Assembly: GCA_958450365.1 (NCBI GenBank)
Contig: CAUEEP010000725.1
Coordinates: forward strand, 892,501 to 956,500
DNA: 64,000 nucleotides
Source: Mesorhabditis belari
Lineage: Eukaryota; Nematoda; Chromadorea; Rhabditida; Rhabditidae
Direction: 5' to 3'
Of this stretch, positions 21,811 through 34,300 are shown piece by piece; the stretch's first letter is position 1, and each line of letters opens with the position of its first letter. The translations under genes and the position numbers were made by a program. Under the pieces are notes generated by a model, which saw only the letters and a list, made by a program, of their open reading frames with translations, was not told the DNA's origin and made no database searches.

Positions 21811-22056
21811 GTAAACCATTGCCACGGCAAGTTAGGTTCAGTAGCTGGGGCTATCAGTGACTAGACCGAGCTACAGTAGCCAGAGCATCTCTGTAAACCA
21901 TTGCCACGGCAAGTTAGGTTCAGTAGCTGGGGCTATCAGTGACTAGACCGAGCTACAGTAGCCAGAGCATCTCTGTAAACCATTGCCACGGCAAGTTAGG
22001 TTCAGTAGCTGGGGCTATCAGTGACTAGACCGAGCTACAATAGCTGGAGCATCTCT
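21811..22056 (+). repeat. 82-bp tandem repeat, three copies
   Basis: Units begin gtaaaccattgccacggcaa at 21811, 21893 and 21975 and contain gctggggctatcagtgacta. The first two are identical over nearly the whole length and the third diverges only at its 3' end. Function unknown. The sequence from 22100 to 22520 after it is pyrimidine-rich, with overlapping open frames I do not consider coding. Confidence 0.92.
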
Positions 22057-22994
22057 GTAATCCACTATATTGTAATCTGCTAACAATACGATATTTTGCA
22101 TATATCCCCCAGCTTCTCTTTACTTCGTTTCGATTGCCCAGACGTTGCTCCGTTTGTTCATTGCTCCGTTCAAACCTTTGCGATCACCCCATTACACAGG
22201 CTTCACAAGTCTCTTTGTTTTTTCTTTTTGGGTCTTTTGCCCAGTCCGGGTCGTCAGCCTCGTTTCTTCACCCAATTCTCTGCCCATCTGCCCATTCTGT
22301 TCCCAACTTTGCCCCAAACTCTTTTCCATTTCTCTGTGTGCTCATCCAGTGTATATCCCCGGTGTGTGTTTGTGTTGTTTACTTGCATCTAACTTTCATC
22401 TAACTTTTTACAAGGTTACAAAGTTACAAGCCAAAGACTTTTCTTTTGTTTTTTTAGCGCATTCTCAGTTCACGCTTTTCTTTAAAACGGCTATTGATAG
22501 GGTTATGAATTTTTAACGAATAAAGTTTTGAATAATCTTCATTAAAGCATTTACACATTGTTAAGCAAACATCATTATAATATATTTTATTCAAATTTTT
22601 GATAATTATACAGCGGTGGATGTTACATTTTTTGTACAACCTTTTTGATGTTACAATTCTTTTGCATCACGGTTGAGAGTTAGAACGATAAATATCAAAG
22701 TTAGCTATCAATACATATTAAAAGTTATTCTCTTTTGCTTTTAATTGAGCCTTGTTTTGTTTTTTCTACCTCTTTGATCTCATCTTTTGTTTGTCAAAAG
22801 CCTAAAAGTCAAAAATAACTAGTAAAAATCTACCAGTTATATACCCAGAAGTGTTTCAAGAATTGGCTAAGCTAAAAGGTTAAAACATTCTGGAAGATAA
22901 AGGAATTCCTCTTGGCCTAATTTTAGTTTACTTTTTAGTTTTTTATCCTTTTCAAATATCCGTTTATCGCTTTGTTATCCGTTATGTCATCCTA

Positions 22995-23553
22995 TTGGGT
23001 TGGTGAATTGAAAACTGCGGGACTTTGAACTAAAATTTATTCAACATAAAACCGTAAATTCATTCCAAATAATTTCCATTAGTATTGACGACTTCTGTCC
23101 ATTTTACAGGCAATTTCCGGATTCCTCTTTCGTAGTAGGACTTTGGTTTGTGTGTGAGACAAGTGTGAGACTCAAAAATCGAGGACTGGAGATGTCAGCT
23201 GTCAGCCCAGTTTGAGCACTTTCTTCAAAAGAAACCCATTTTGGTGTCAATAGAAAAGTTGTAGAGAATCAAAAATTAGGCTTATAGCCAAATTTCCAAA
23301 AGGATACACTTAGTAGTTTCGCTTAAAATGCAAGTTTTGTGAAAATTTGGCATTTCTTTTGTATAAATTTGGGATTTCTTGAAAACCTTTTGAATTTGAA
23401 ACCAGCTTTTGAATCGTTCTGAAAATTAGGATATAAGCTTGATTTTTGATTCTCTACAACTTTTTCATTGACACCAAAATGTGTTTCCTTTGAGGAAAGT
23501 GCTCAAACTGTCACAGATGACAATAGGCCGCAGTTTTCAATTCACCAATCCAA
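22995..23553. mobile_element. MITE family W, copy 2
   Basis: It is bounded by ttgggttggtgaattgaaaa and gttttcaattcaccaatcca with TA at 22993-22994 and 23554-23555. The left side carries an extra block of about 160 bp (actaaaatttattcaacata ... gtgtgagacaagtgtgagac) not present in copy 1. It lies about 110 bp upstream of the FBPase start codon, so it may supply or disrupt promoter sequence. Confidence 0.88.
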
Positions 23554-23665
23554 TACATTAGCAAATCAATGCTCAAAGCTCTTTGTTATGCCTTATTAAT
23601 TGCACTTTTGTTCACAAATTTGGTCTAGTTAAGAATCGTTAACACAAAAACACAAAAGCACAAAA

Positions 23666-26600
23666 ATGGCCACTCGTCGCACATCGATGTACGGGATGGA
23701 AACCGATGCGATGACATTGCAGAGATTTGTGCTGAATGAACAGAGAAAGGTGAAAAACTGATGAAGAATTGCAGAATTCACTTTGTGCTTTAAAAAGCTT
23801 CACTTTCAGTTACACCTTTTACCCAAAAAACAACAAAGAAAAGCAACTTTCAGTTTCCATCAGCAACTGGAGATCTCACCAATATTTTGACTTCTTTACT
23901 GACAGCTTTTAAGGTTTGTTTTTTCCATAAACTCTTCAAATAGAGCTTCATTTGAAAATCAAAATCACAAAAGAAAGACTTTATTTCCTTCTTTTCACTA
24001 TAGAAATCTATTTTGTCGACTTTTGACCGACCAATTTTTGTAGGCAATTTCATCAGCTGTTCGAAAAGCTGGTCTCGCTCAACTCTATGGAATTGCCGGT
24101 GAAACAAATGTTCAAGGTGAAGAGGTGAGAATTCATGAAAAGAAAGTTCATTGTTTAAGTAATTTTTTGATACAAAGTTGTTGTTAATGTTTTCTTTTTT
24201 ACAGGTGAAAAAGCTTGACGTTTTGTCGAACGAGTTGATGATCAATATGCTGAAATCGTCGTATGCGGCTTGTGCTTTGATCTCTGAAGAGAATGAAAAT
24301 GTCGGTAGTTTGTTTGTTTTGTTTGCTTTTTCTTCTAAACGATTTGAAAGGCCTACTTTGAGCTAGATTTCTTAAAAAAAACCTTGTCAAAACTTGCCAA
24401 ATCTTGCCAAATCTTCCCAAAACTTTCCATAACTTTCTTCTAAGATTTCCCTTTTCTAATTTCTTCTAATCTTTATGTTTTTTATGTCATTTTGTAGATC
24501 TCAACAAGTGCAACAAAATGACATTAAATATCATAAAGATTTGTTTGGGAGAAAGTAATAGCGCCTGCAAAGTAGCCACTCTGAATTGTACTTGGTTACT
24601 AGCTGCGCTGGGCATCCGCTACTTTACTGCTCTGCTAAAATTTGCATAAACTTTGAAAATTATCATTTGTAAACTTAAATTTGATGTAAGTTTACATTAT
24701 AAACTTACATCTTTTCCCATTCTTGCCAAAACACCAGCCATTTCAACATTTGTTCCCTTTTATTTCATAGAACTTGATCCAATCCAATCGATTCATCAAA
24801 TTCAATTGAAATTCTGCAATTCTAGAGTAAAATCTGATGGAAAGCAATCCAATTCGTTCTCTTAAATAGTTGTTTTGCTAATATTTGTTTAATCGTTGTG
24901 CAGAATTGAGATCAAAAAGGTAGGAATTTAAAAAAAGCTGACCATTTTGATAAGCTGACAAGAAAGCTGACCATTTTGACAAGCTGACAAGAAAGCTGAC
25001 CATTTTGATAAGCTGATAAAAAGCTGACATTTTGATAAGCTGATAAAAAAGCTCGATTTTCCCACTCCCTAGTTTTACGTTTTACTAATCGCAAAACGCA
25101 ACTGATGAGGCAAAAACGTGACATACAAATCGATAGATAAATTACCCAAAATAGATATCATTTTTTTTCAGCCAAGTGCAGCCAAAATTTCAAGTTAAAC
25201 AGTTTGTTGTACTTTCAAAACGTTGCACTTCACATTTAACGCCTTTTTAGGTGATCGAGATTGATGAATCAAAACAAGGGAAATACATTGTCACCTTCGA
25301 TCCGTTGGACGGCTCGTCGAACATTGATTGTCTGGTTTCGATTGGTGAGTTGAATGAGAAAAAGTTCTGTAAAACCCAGTCAAATTACTGGAAAGCTCTC
25401 TAATCTTGTTTGCAAAAAAGAAAAAGCAAAAAAGCGCGAAGGGCTCCCCGAACCCGTGAGCATGGCCTCCGAATCCGAGCACATTATCAACTAGGCCACC
25501 AGGTCACTAGCCCACCCAACAAAGGGATGGCTTATACCACCGAGCTCCCATTTTTCCAACGTTTTTTTTTACACAAGTTAAAAGGTTCATTGGGTTGGCT
25601 TTAAAACTGGGTTTTGCTCAGAATTTTGCGTAGAATTTGATGCACTAGGTCAATTTGACTATTCTTATTTAAGATTTCAAAGAAGCTTTTCAAAAAACAG
25701 GACCCTCATTTGTAAAAGATCGTCTTTGTACTTTATCCATACTTGGATGTGTCTTCGAATCCATCCGATTGAAATTGTCAATCACAATTCCCGTTTGATT
25801 CGGCGACATGTGATTGTGCTGTTAGGGGCCGCTCGCCAAATTCGTCTTTTATCTCGGTCTGATATTTGCGGAGTTGATCCTGTTGATTTTCTAGTGTCAT
25901 AGCCAACTGGATCAATAAGGTGGCATTCGATCAGGTGCTGACTTCGATCCAGAAGTTGAGCCTTTTCCCAATTACTTTTTCCAGCGTGCGCTTCGATCTG
26001 TTCTTTTTCGAAGTCACAGCGTTTTACCTCTTCCCACCACTTAAAAATCTACTATATATAAAGGGACTAAGACGTCTGTCTGTCTGGCTGGCTGTCCGTT
26101 TGTCTGTCCGTTTGTCTGCCCCTTTGTCTGTCTGTCTGTCTGTCCGTTTGTCTGCCTGCCTGTCTGTCGGCTTTGTCTGTCTATCTGTCCGTTTGTATGT
26201 CTGTCCGTTTGTCTGTCTGTCCGTTTGTCCGTCTGTCTGTGCGCACTACTCCTCAGTCCTCAGGGGACCGTTCGCAATGATCTTTGCGCCGTTGAATAGG
26301 GCATTACAATGTAGATGTGCAATATGCTTTTGGATTAAAAGCGAAACTCGAATTGTGCTTTTGGATCAAAAAGCACAATTTGAGTCGCACGGGGAGATCG
26401 AGCCCGAATCGTATGGGTGATAATCTAGTAGATATAAAGGAACTAAGACGTCTGTCCGTCGGTTGGTCCGTCTGTCCGTCTGTCTGTCCGTCTTTCGCGC
26501 TATCCACTGCTGCACGGCGACAAAAGCTGTCCATGCCCAAAGCATCCAGAAAAACTCGCCTTTAGGTAACTTAATAAAGTAAATGCAATTTGAATTTCAA

Positions 26601-28305
26601 AGTGTTTCCATAATTATTTGTATTTTTCTCAATTAAATACTTGCTTTTAATTTTTTAAAATACATTTGGAACAAAAATTATGATAGCCACAACATTTTCA
26701 TTCTTTTTTTCAACTCACTTGTAACATTTTATTTTAAATCCCTTTATTCACAAAGAATATAGCTCGTAAATTGACTAGATTTCAAAAGAAATCAAAAATA
26801 AAAGAGTGTTATCCACCTGAATGTCCACATTGAATCCACATGGCTCTCAAGGTTGTCGGGTACAAAAAAAAGGAATGGAGAAGTGCGAAAAATTGCGCAA
26901 AGTCAGACAAGAAAAAGTTAACAAAGGCAGGTGTTGATAAATGATGGAATGGAGAAGGGAAATGAAATAGGAAATGAAGAAATGGAGAAATCAATGGAAA
27001 TGAAGAAATCGGTCGGGTCAATGGACAATTTCAAGGACGACGAAGCGATTTTTGGAAGTGCGGCGAGACAGAGAGACGCGGTGGATCGTTTAGTGCTTTG
27101 GGTTGATGTTTTGGCTTTTAATTATTGATAGTAAAGCATTCTAGATTTCAAATTAGTTATTTCAATGGGGTCAATGGACAATTTGAAGGATAGGGAAGCG
27201 ATTATTGGAAGTGCGGCGAGACTGAGAGACGCGGTGGATCGTTTAGTGCTTTGGGTTGATGTTTTGGCTTTTAATTATTGATAGTAAAGCATTCTAGATT
27301 TCAAATTAGTTATTTCAATTGAACTAGAACATTCTAGTCTTCAAGAAACTTTCGTTTTTTTGGTTTAAAGTTTACTTTTTTTAGTCAATTCGTTAGTTTA
27401 CAAAAAGCTTACTTTCTCTAACAGAAAACTATCATAATTTGATTTTAAAAGTTAAAAACTCTATTAAAAATTCAACATTTAAACTTATAATATTGAAAAT
27501 AAGCGTTCTAATAAAACTTTTGAGCTTAAAATGACGATCAAACTTTGAGTTTTAATGGAAATGAGATTTTCGATCTATGCTTTACTTTCTTAAGAATTTC
27601 TACAAAACTTTGAAATCAAAACAAATCAAATTTGCCTTTTAAATGAACCCCAATTGCATTAAATGATCCTCTTTCATACAAAAAAACAATGAATAGCTCA
27701 GGAAATTAATATTTCGTGAGATCAATCAAATCTCCATCACAGATCCCGCAAGTCTCAAGTGTTCGCTTGTCTCCATAAACGTTTCCTCCCCAAAAAGTGG
27801 CCATCACCGGTTGTCCTGTGAAGAAACCACCACCAGAGAGCTCTAGAATAAGAATTATAAGCTTCCTACTTCTTCACTAACCATTCGATTTCCCGAAATT
27901 AAATAGATCACTGAGATCAGGCACAATCGATGATGAAGTCTTCTTTTTCACTTCCTCAATCGTTGTCCATTTCTCGACCTCTAGCTCTTTTGTGACCGGA
28001 ATCAACCCGAAGACATAGTCTTTTACTTGAATTTTCATTATCTGAAATGAAAACAATGTCATAATATACTAAAGATTCAGAAAGAAAGTCAAAATTCAAT
28101 TGGCAGTCAGGAAAAATATCAAGATATGAACATGATCGTTTTCTTCTAGAAGAACAAGAACATAAACTATTCTTGAAAGGGATTACTGTATATTAAAGTC
28201 TGTACATGAAACAATATTGTACAAAAAACTGCTTAAAATTCTGGTATCAGCAAAATTGAATATCTTTTGCTTATTGAAGAATCTACTATATAAAAGAGCA
28301 GTGTT

Positions 28306-28339
<34 letters not shown>

Positions 28340-31300
28340 TCTGTCTGTATGTCTGTCTGTATGTCTGTCTGTCTGTCTGTCTATCTGCAATCAAAAGCTC
28401 ACATTCTTGGCTTTTCAATGAAACAATTTGGAGGTTGATAGCTATTCTAGAAACTGAAATCTGTACGGTCAAGCATCAGCTTACTTGTATCGATAGTATC
28501 GATAAGGCAAGTAAGCAAGTAAACAAGTAAGCAAGTAAGCAAGCAAGTAAGCAAGCCAGCAAGTAAGCAAGATAAGCTGATAATCAAAGCAAATCCAAGG
28601 CCGGGCAAAAGCCGGTACTAGGCTAGCTTGATTTTACCCAGAAAAGGACTCTTTTCTGGGTAAAACCCACCAGAGCTGAACCACCAGAAATCAGAGCTGA
28701 ACCAGCTTCTGATTCATTTTACCTGTCCGTCTGTCCGTTGAATCTGTAACATCTGTAATATCAAAATCCTAATCTTTATGAACTTTATCGGAAATGTATA
28801 TCGAATTTATACATTTTTCTAAGCTTTAAGCTGTAATTTTTTAAGCTAACGTCAAGCAATTGCATTGAAAGAAGTCAAGCAATTTCATTGAAACAAATGA
28901 AAGCTTAACTCAAAGATTCATTCAAGGAAATTCAAGGATTAAAGGAAAAAAGGGAAGAATCGAATGGTCTGTCTGGACAATCTGTAACCTTTTATACACC
29001 TGAAACCTCTTTTTTCTTAAAATGAAATCAGAAAAATAAGGAATGGATGAGCCGAAGATTGAACGGGTGTAAATTTATGAAGGGGTTGTCCTTTTGAGTT
29101 GAAAAGGAGAGAAAATCAACTCAAAGAGATCGAGAAAAATTGGGCGGACTTGGGGGAAACCGATCTTAGAAAATAAAGAAAAGAGAAAAAGTGATTTGAT
29201 TTGAAAGAAAAATGATTAAAAGTTTTGTAAAATCATTGTAAAATCAAAATTCTCGATCTTTCTTTGGTTTTTTGAAGTTAGCTCGAATCTGAATCCAAGA
29301 ATCTGGTGATAAACAAGTGGCAATGATCGGGCAATGATCGGGCAATGATCGGGCAATGATCGGGCAATGATCGGGCAATGATCGGGCAATGATCGGGCAA
29401 TGATCGGGCAATGATCGGGCAATGATCGGGCAATGATCGGGCAATGATCGGGCAATGATCGGGCAATGATCGGGCAATGATCGGGCAATGATCGGGCAAT
29501 GATCGGGCAATGATCGGGCAATGATCGGGCAATGATCGGGCAATGATCGGGCAATGATCAAGCGATCGGGCAATGATCAGGCGATCGGGCAATGATCAAG
29601 CGATCGGGCAATGATCAAGCGATCGGGCAATGAGTTGGCAATGATCGATTTAAAATTGTGCCTTAAAAATCAGCAAATCTATTTTGAGAAACTTGAAAAA
29701 TAGAAAAACAACGTTTTTTTTGAAAATTTGGCAATTTTCCCGTTTTCTTTAACAATTGCCCCATGAAATTGTGAGTAAACCGGAAAAAAAACGGTGATTT
29801 ACGAGGTCAAACTGAGCGGATGTTTATGAAAAAGGGGTTTTTATGAAAAAGGGATTTTTTTGATTGAAAATAATGTTGATATTGTGCCAAAATTTTTAGG
29901 AATTGAAGATTTATTGCTTTTTTTCTAGGAACGATCTTTGGAATCTACCGGAAACAAAGTGATGGCCCCGTTCGACAGACAGATCTATTCCAAGTCGGGA
30001 GAAATATGGTCGCTGCCGGGTGAGAAGCGATAGAAATTGATTTGAGAAAGACTTGAGATTGATTGATTGATTTCATCGGTTCATTTCGAAGATTAAGACC
30101 AGTGCAACTTTAGGAATGACTCTAGTAGCCTAGGAGAACTTTTCCTAGAATATGGTTGCTGCCGGGTGAGAAGCGATAGAAATTGATTTGAGAAAGGCTT
30201 TGAAAAGGCTTAAAGTTTTCATTTTTTTGTAGTAATCTAGGTTTTGATTGTTAGAAATATAGTTACCATAAATACCCTGTAGTTACTGTAATAGTACCCC
30301 ACCCCGATAATGATGGTGCAGAGTGTTGCGTAGTCTAGCTTTAAACGCATTTTTCTCGACACTGGTCTATGCTACAATATGCGTCTTTGGTATGAAAAAA
30401 TAGCTGAAATTCAGGGCTATCTTTTGATACCAAAGACACATATTGTAGCATAGACCAGTGTCGAGAAAAACTCGTTCAAAGCTAGACTACGCAACACTCC
30501 GCACCGTCATTATGGGGCTGGGGTACAGTATTTACGGTAGGTTATTGCAAGATTGATTTCATTGGTTCATTTCGAAGATTAAAACCAGTACAACTTTAGG
30601 AATGACTCTAGTAGCCTAGGAGTACTTTTTCTTACAAGTTTTTCGGGTAAAATGTAAAGAATCAGTGTTCCAGAAATCTAGAAATCTAGAAATCCAGAAA
30701 TCCAGAAATCCAGAAGTCTAATATCCAGAAATCCAGAAATCCAGAAATCCAGAAATCCAGAAATCCAGAAGTCTAATATCCAGAAATCCAGAAATTCATG
30801 CCAGAAATGTGGCATAAAGAATGCTTTCTTAAAGTCTATTGATCAGTTTGTCTGAAACACTATCCTTTACCATTGCCTCTACCTAGCATTTCGACAGTAA
30901 AACTGTTTTGTTTGCGTATTGATTCGTACTAAGCGTACATCTTATTGCTACTCGAATCGTACAAATCCTTCTTTTTTTACCTTGTTTTCTCCAACTTTTT
31001 CTCAACGGAAATAGTGTGTTCAACAATGGAACACACTTCCTTTCTGACACACTATTCTATTTTGGCCCCAAAACAAATTATTACAATGAATGCAAAGATT
31101 TAGTTAACAGAAAACTAACAAGGGAATGATCCAAAATGAGGCTGATGTTTCAGAGTGCAAATAACAGTCGGAAATGGGCATTTGATCTCTTGTTTTTGGC
31201 CAAATTAAAATCCTGACTAGAAAAATGCATTTGAAGTTTCGACCATTTTCGAAAAATCGGCCCTTAGCCAATAAGGGCGAGCCACAAGTGAAGGAAAAAA

Positions 31301-34300
31301 GAGCAGCGGTCGTCTAGAGGATGGTGTGCTGGACTACAGAACCAATGCCGCTTTTTCGATGGGTTCCAGTCTAGATTCTAGTCTAGATTCGAGGCTAGGT
31401 TCGAGTCTAGATTCAAGGCTAGATTCGAGTCTAGGTTCTAGTCTAGGTTCTAATCTAGACTCCAGAACCAATGCCGCTTTTTGCGCTGGGTTCCAGTCTA
31501 GATTCTAGTCTAGATTCGAGTCTAGGTTCGAGGCTAGATTCGAGTCTAGGTTCTAGTCTAGACTCCAGAACCAATGCCGCTTTTTGCGCTGGGTTTCAGT
31601 CTAGATTCTAGTCTAGATTCGAGTCTAGGTTCTAGTCTAGATTCAAGTCTAGGTTCGAGTTCGAGCTTATCCTGAATCCTCAGCCCCAGTTTAGATCATT
31701 CTCTTGTAAGTTCTTAGCTTTTGAGTCCAAAGTACAAGTCCAGCGTTTCAAAGCAAAATTCCTGATTGTTTTCAATTTCCTTTCACACAAACTTCCTGCA
31801 TCAAGAAACCGATTTATCATTTTTGACCACTTTCCCAATCGTAAATTTTCTCAAAAACAAGCCGATTAGGCTCAAAACATGGAACAACTTTCATTTTTCA
31901 TAAACCTAGATTTCGTCGAAGTATCCCTAAACAAGAAAATCTCGAAAATCTCATTTTTTTCCTCTCATTTTCAACAAAACAAAGAAGAAAGTGAGCGATA
32001 AAATCATAAAGAGATGATTGCTGATTGCTTTACCAATTTTACGACAAAAATTACGACCTTGTAAAGTTTTTTGAGAAAGAAAAGTGATCACTGTTTTTGT
32101 TCACATGAATTGGGGGAAACGGCGGTTTGGCTGGATGCTTCGACGAGCAAGTGCATCGAAGCGGTTGAAGCCAAAGAAGTTGGTGTTCTCACCCGCGGCT
32201 ACGAGAAGATGAATATATCCGTGATGCTCACTGCTCGTTCCGATGGGAAAAAGTTACGCCCTTTTGTCGTGGTGCCTCGGAAAACGATGAACAAAAAAAA
32301 AATCGAGACAAAAGACAAAATCATAAAGAGATGATTGCTTTACCAATTTTACCACAAAAATTTATGACCTTGTAAAGTTTTTTGAGAAAGAAAAGTGATC
32401 ACTGTTTTTGTTCACATGAATTGGGGGATCTCCAAAAGAAACCAAAAGAAAATCGACGAAAATAATCGCAAAATTTTGATCGTGTGACTGTTTGCAAGAA
32501 AAGAAATACGATTTTGATGAACTTAAAAATATTGTCTTAATGATTTTCAGATATTGTCTTTATGGTTCGGCGACAATGGTTGTTTTGAGCACAGGGCATG
32601 GGGTTAATGGGTTTATGCTGGATCCGGTGAGTTTTAAAGTTCAAATTTAACAAGCTAAATCATCAATGACAGTTTTGGAGATGAGATGGAAGAGAAATGA
32701 TGAGTTTTGGATGAACTTTTAAAGATCAACTTATAAAGATTACTGTAATTAGAGCAAAAAAAGAAAACCGGAAGTGTTTTTTACTTGGAAATTCGTGAAA
32801 TAACAAACTTTTGTTTACGAATCGTGCAAATTTTTGTTCTCTTCTCGAAAAAGAACTTTTCAAAATGAAATTTTGCATCAGAGAGACTTTTTAACAGAAA
32901 AAAACCTTGAAAACAGATGAACTTTACCCCCAAAAATTTGTCCCAAAATTTCTCCACAGTTCCCAACAAATGTTTTGTCATTAAAATGAAATGAAAACAA
33001 GTTTATTAACTAAAAGAAATAAAATAGAAGATAGATTTGTTCATTGCGGACTTTTCGTTAAAACAATTGTTGAAATAAACTGAAATCAGCTTTGAAATCA
33101 GCTTGAAAACTGAATTTTAACTTTTCTTAGAGTCAAAACTCTTCAAAGAGAGTTTTATAATGAAATCTAATCTATATTAGTCGATTAAATTTGTTTTAGT
33201 CTTTTGTAAATAGCTTTTATTAAGATTAAGCTTTGATTTGTCAATAATTTAGACAAGATTTTTGTTGAAATAGCTTTGAAATCAGCTTTGAAACCAAATT
33301 TTGACTTTTCTTAGAGTCAAAACTCTTCAAAGAAAGTTTTATAATGTGTAACTTTTCTATTTATCTCTACAGTTACCTATTTTCTGTGCTGAATGGAGAA
33401 TCTAAATAAGTTTCAAATCATTTGAACAGTATTGGTGAAGCAACAAATTTCATTGAGCTTTTGAAAAAGAAATGACCAAATTTAGAGCATCGGTGAGTTC
33501 ATTTTGACCCATCCTCGGATGCGAGTGCCTGAAAAGGGAAAGATCTACTCAATCAATGAGGGTTATGCAAAGCATTGGTCTAATGGATTGACACAATACA
33601 TTCATACAAGGAAATTTCCAGAGGTAAAAGAAAATGACATAAGAAGTTGTATTTATATTCAAAAATTTAGCCTCCTTTCACTTTGTTTACTTCCTTTTCA
33701 ACAAAAAGAAAAGAAAAATATCTTTTCTTTTTTAAAATTCTTTTCTTTTCCCTTTCTTTTGCCCATTTACTAGACTCGTACTCGATTTTGACTCTCTCGA
33801 TTTTCTCCACTCTTTTTCTCGCTGGCCTCCCAGCGTTTTGTTCAAAAGGGCTCTGAAAAGGCTGAGCGACATGACCGTGTGGCCTAATGGATAAGGCGTC
33901 GGACTTCGGATCCGAAGATTGCAGGTTCGAGTCCTGTCACGGTCGAAACTTTTTGCTTTTCAGAGAAATATCACTGAATATTTTTAATAAGTTATCAGTG
34001 AGTTGGCAGCTTGCTAGGCTTTGGTTTTCTTTTGTTTTCTTTCGCCTTGCTAGTCTATTTCAGGAAGAGGACACTTGAATGTATGCATAAAACAGATTGG
34101 CTCATAAACAGGAGCTTTTGGGATTACAATTCAAATCCAATTCAAATCCAATTCAAATCCAATTCAAATCCAATTCAAATCCAATTCAAATCCAATTCAA
34201 ATTCAATTCAAATTTAATTCGATTTCAATTCGATTTCAATCCAAATTCAATTCCATTTCAATAGAATTTCAATTCAAATTCTTCAGGAAGGACAAAAGGG

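Noticed and set aside
22096..22516. Three overlapping plus-strand frames of 89-123 codons with Cys and Phe
   Set aside because: Pyrimidine-rich sequence open in several frames at once; no signal of codon constraint, splice sites or known motif.
29216..29592. Three overlapping long minus-strand open frames with [11 protein letters not shown] repeats
   Set aside because: They come from an 11-bp stop-free minisatellite, which keeps all three frames open. No start context or splice sites support a gene.
29319..29640. Regular short repeats resembling a CRISPR array
   Set aside because: Units are directly adjacent without unique spacers and lie in a eukaryotic intron.
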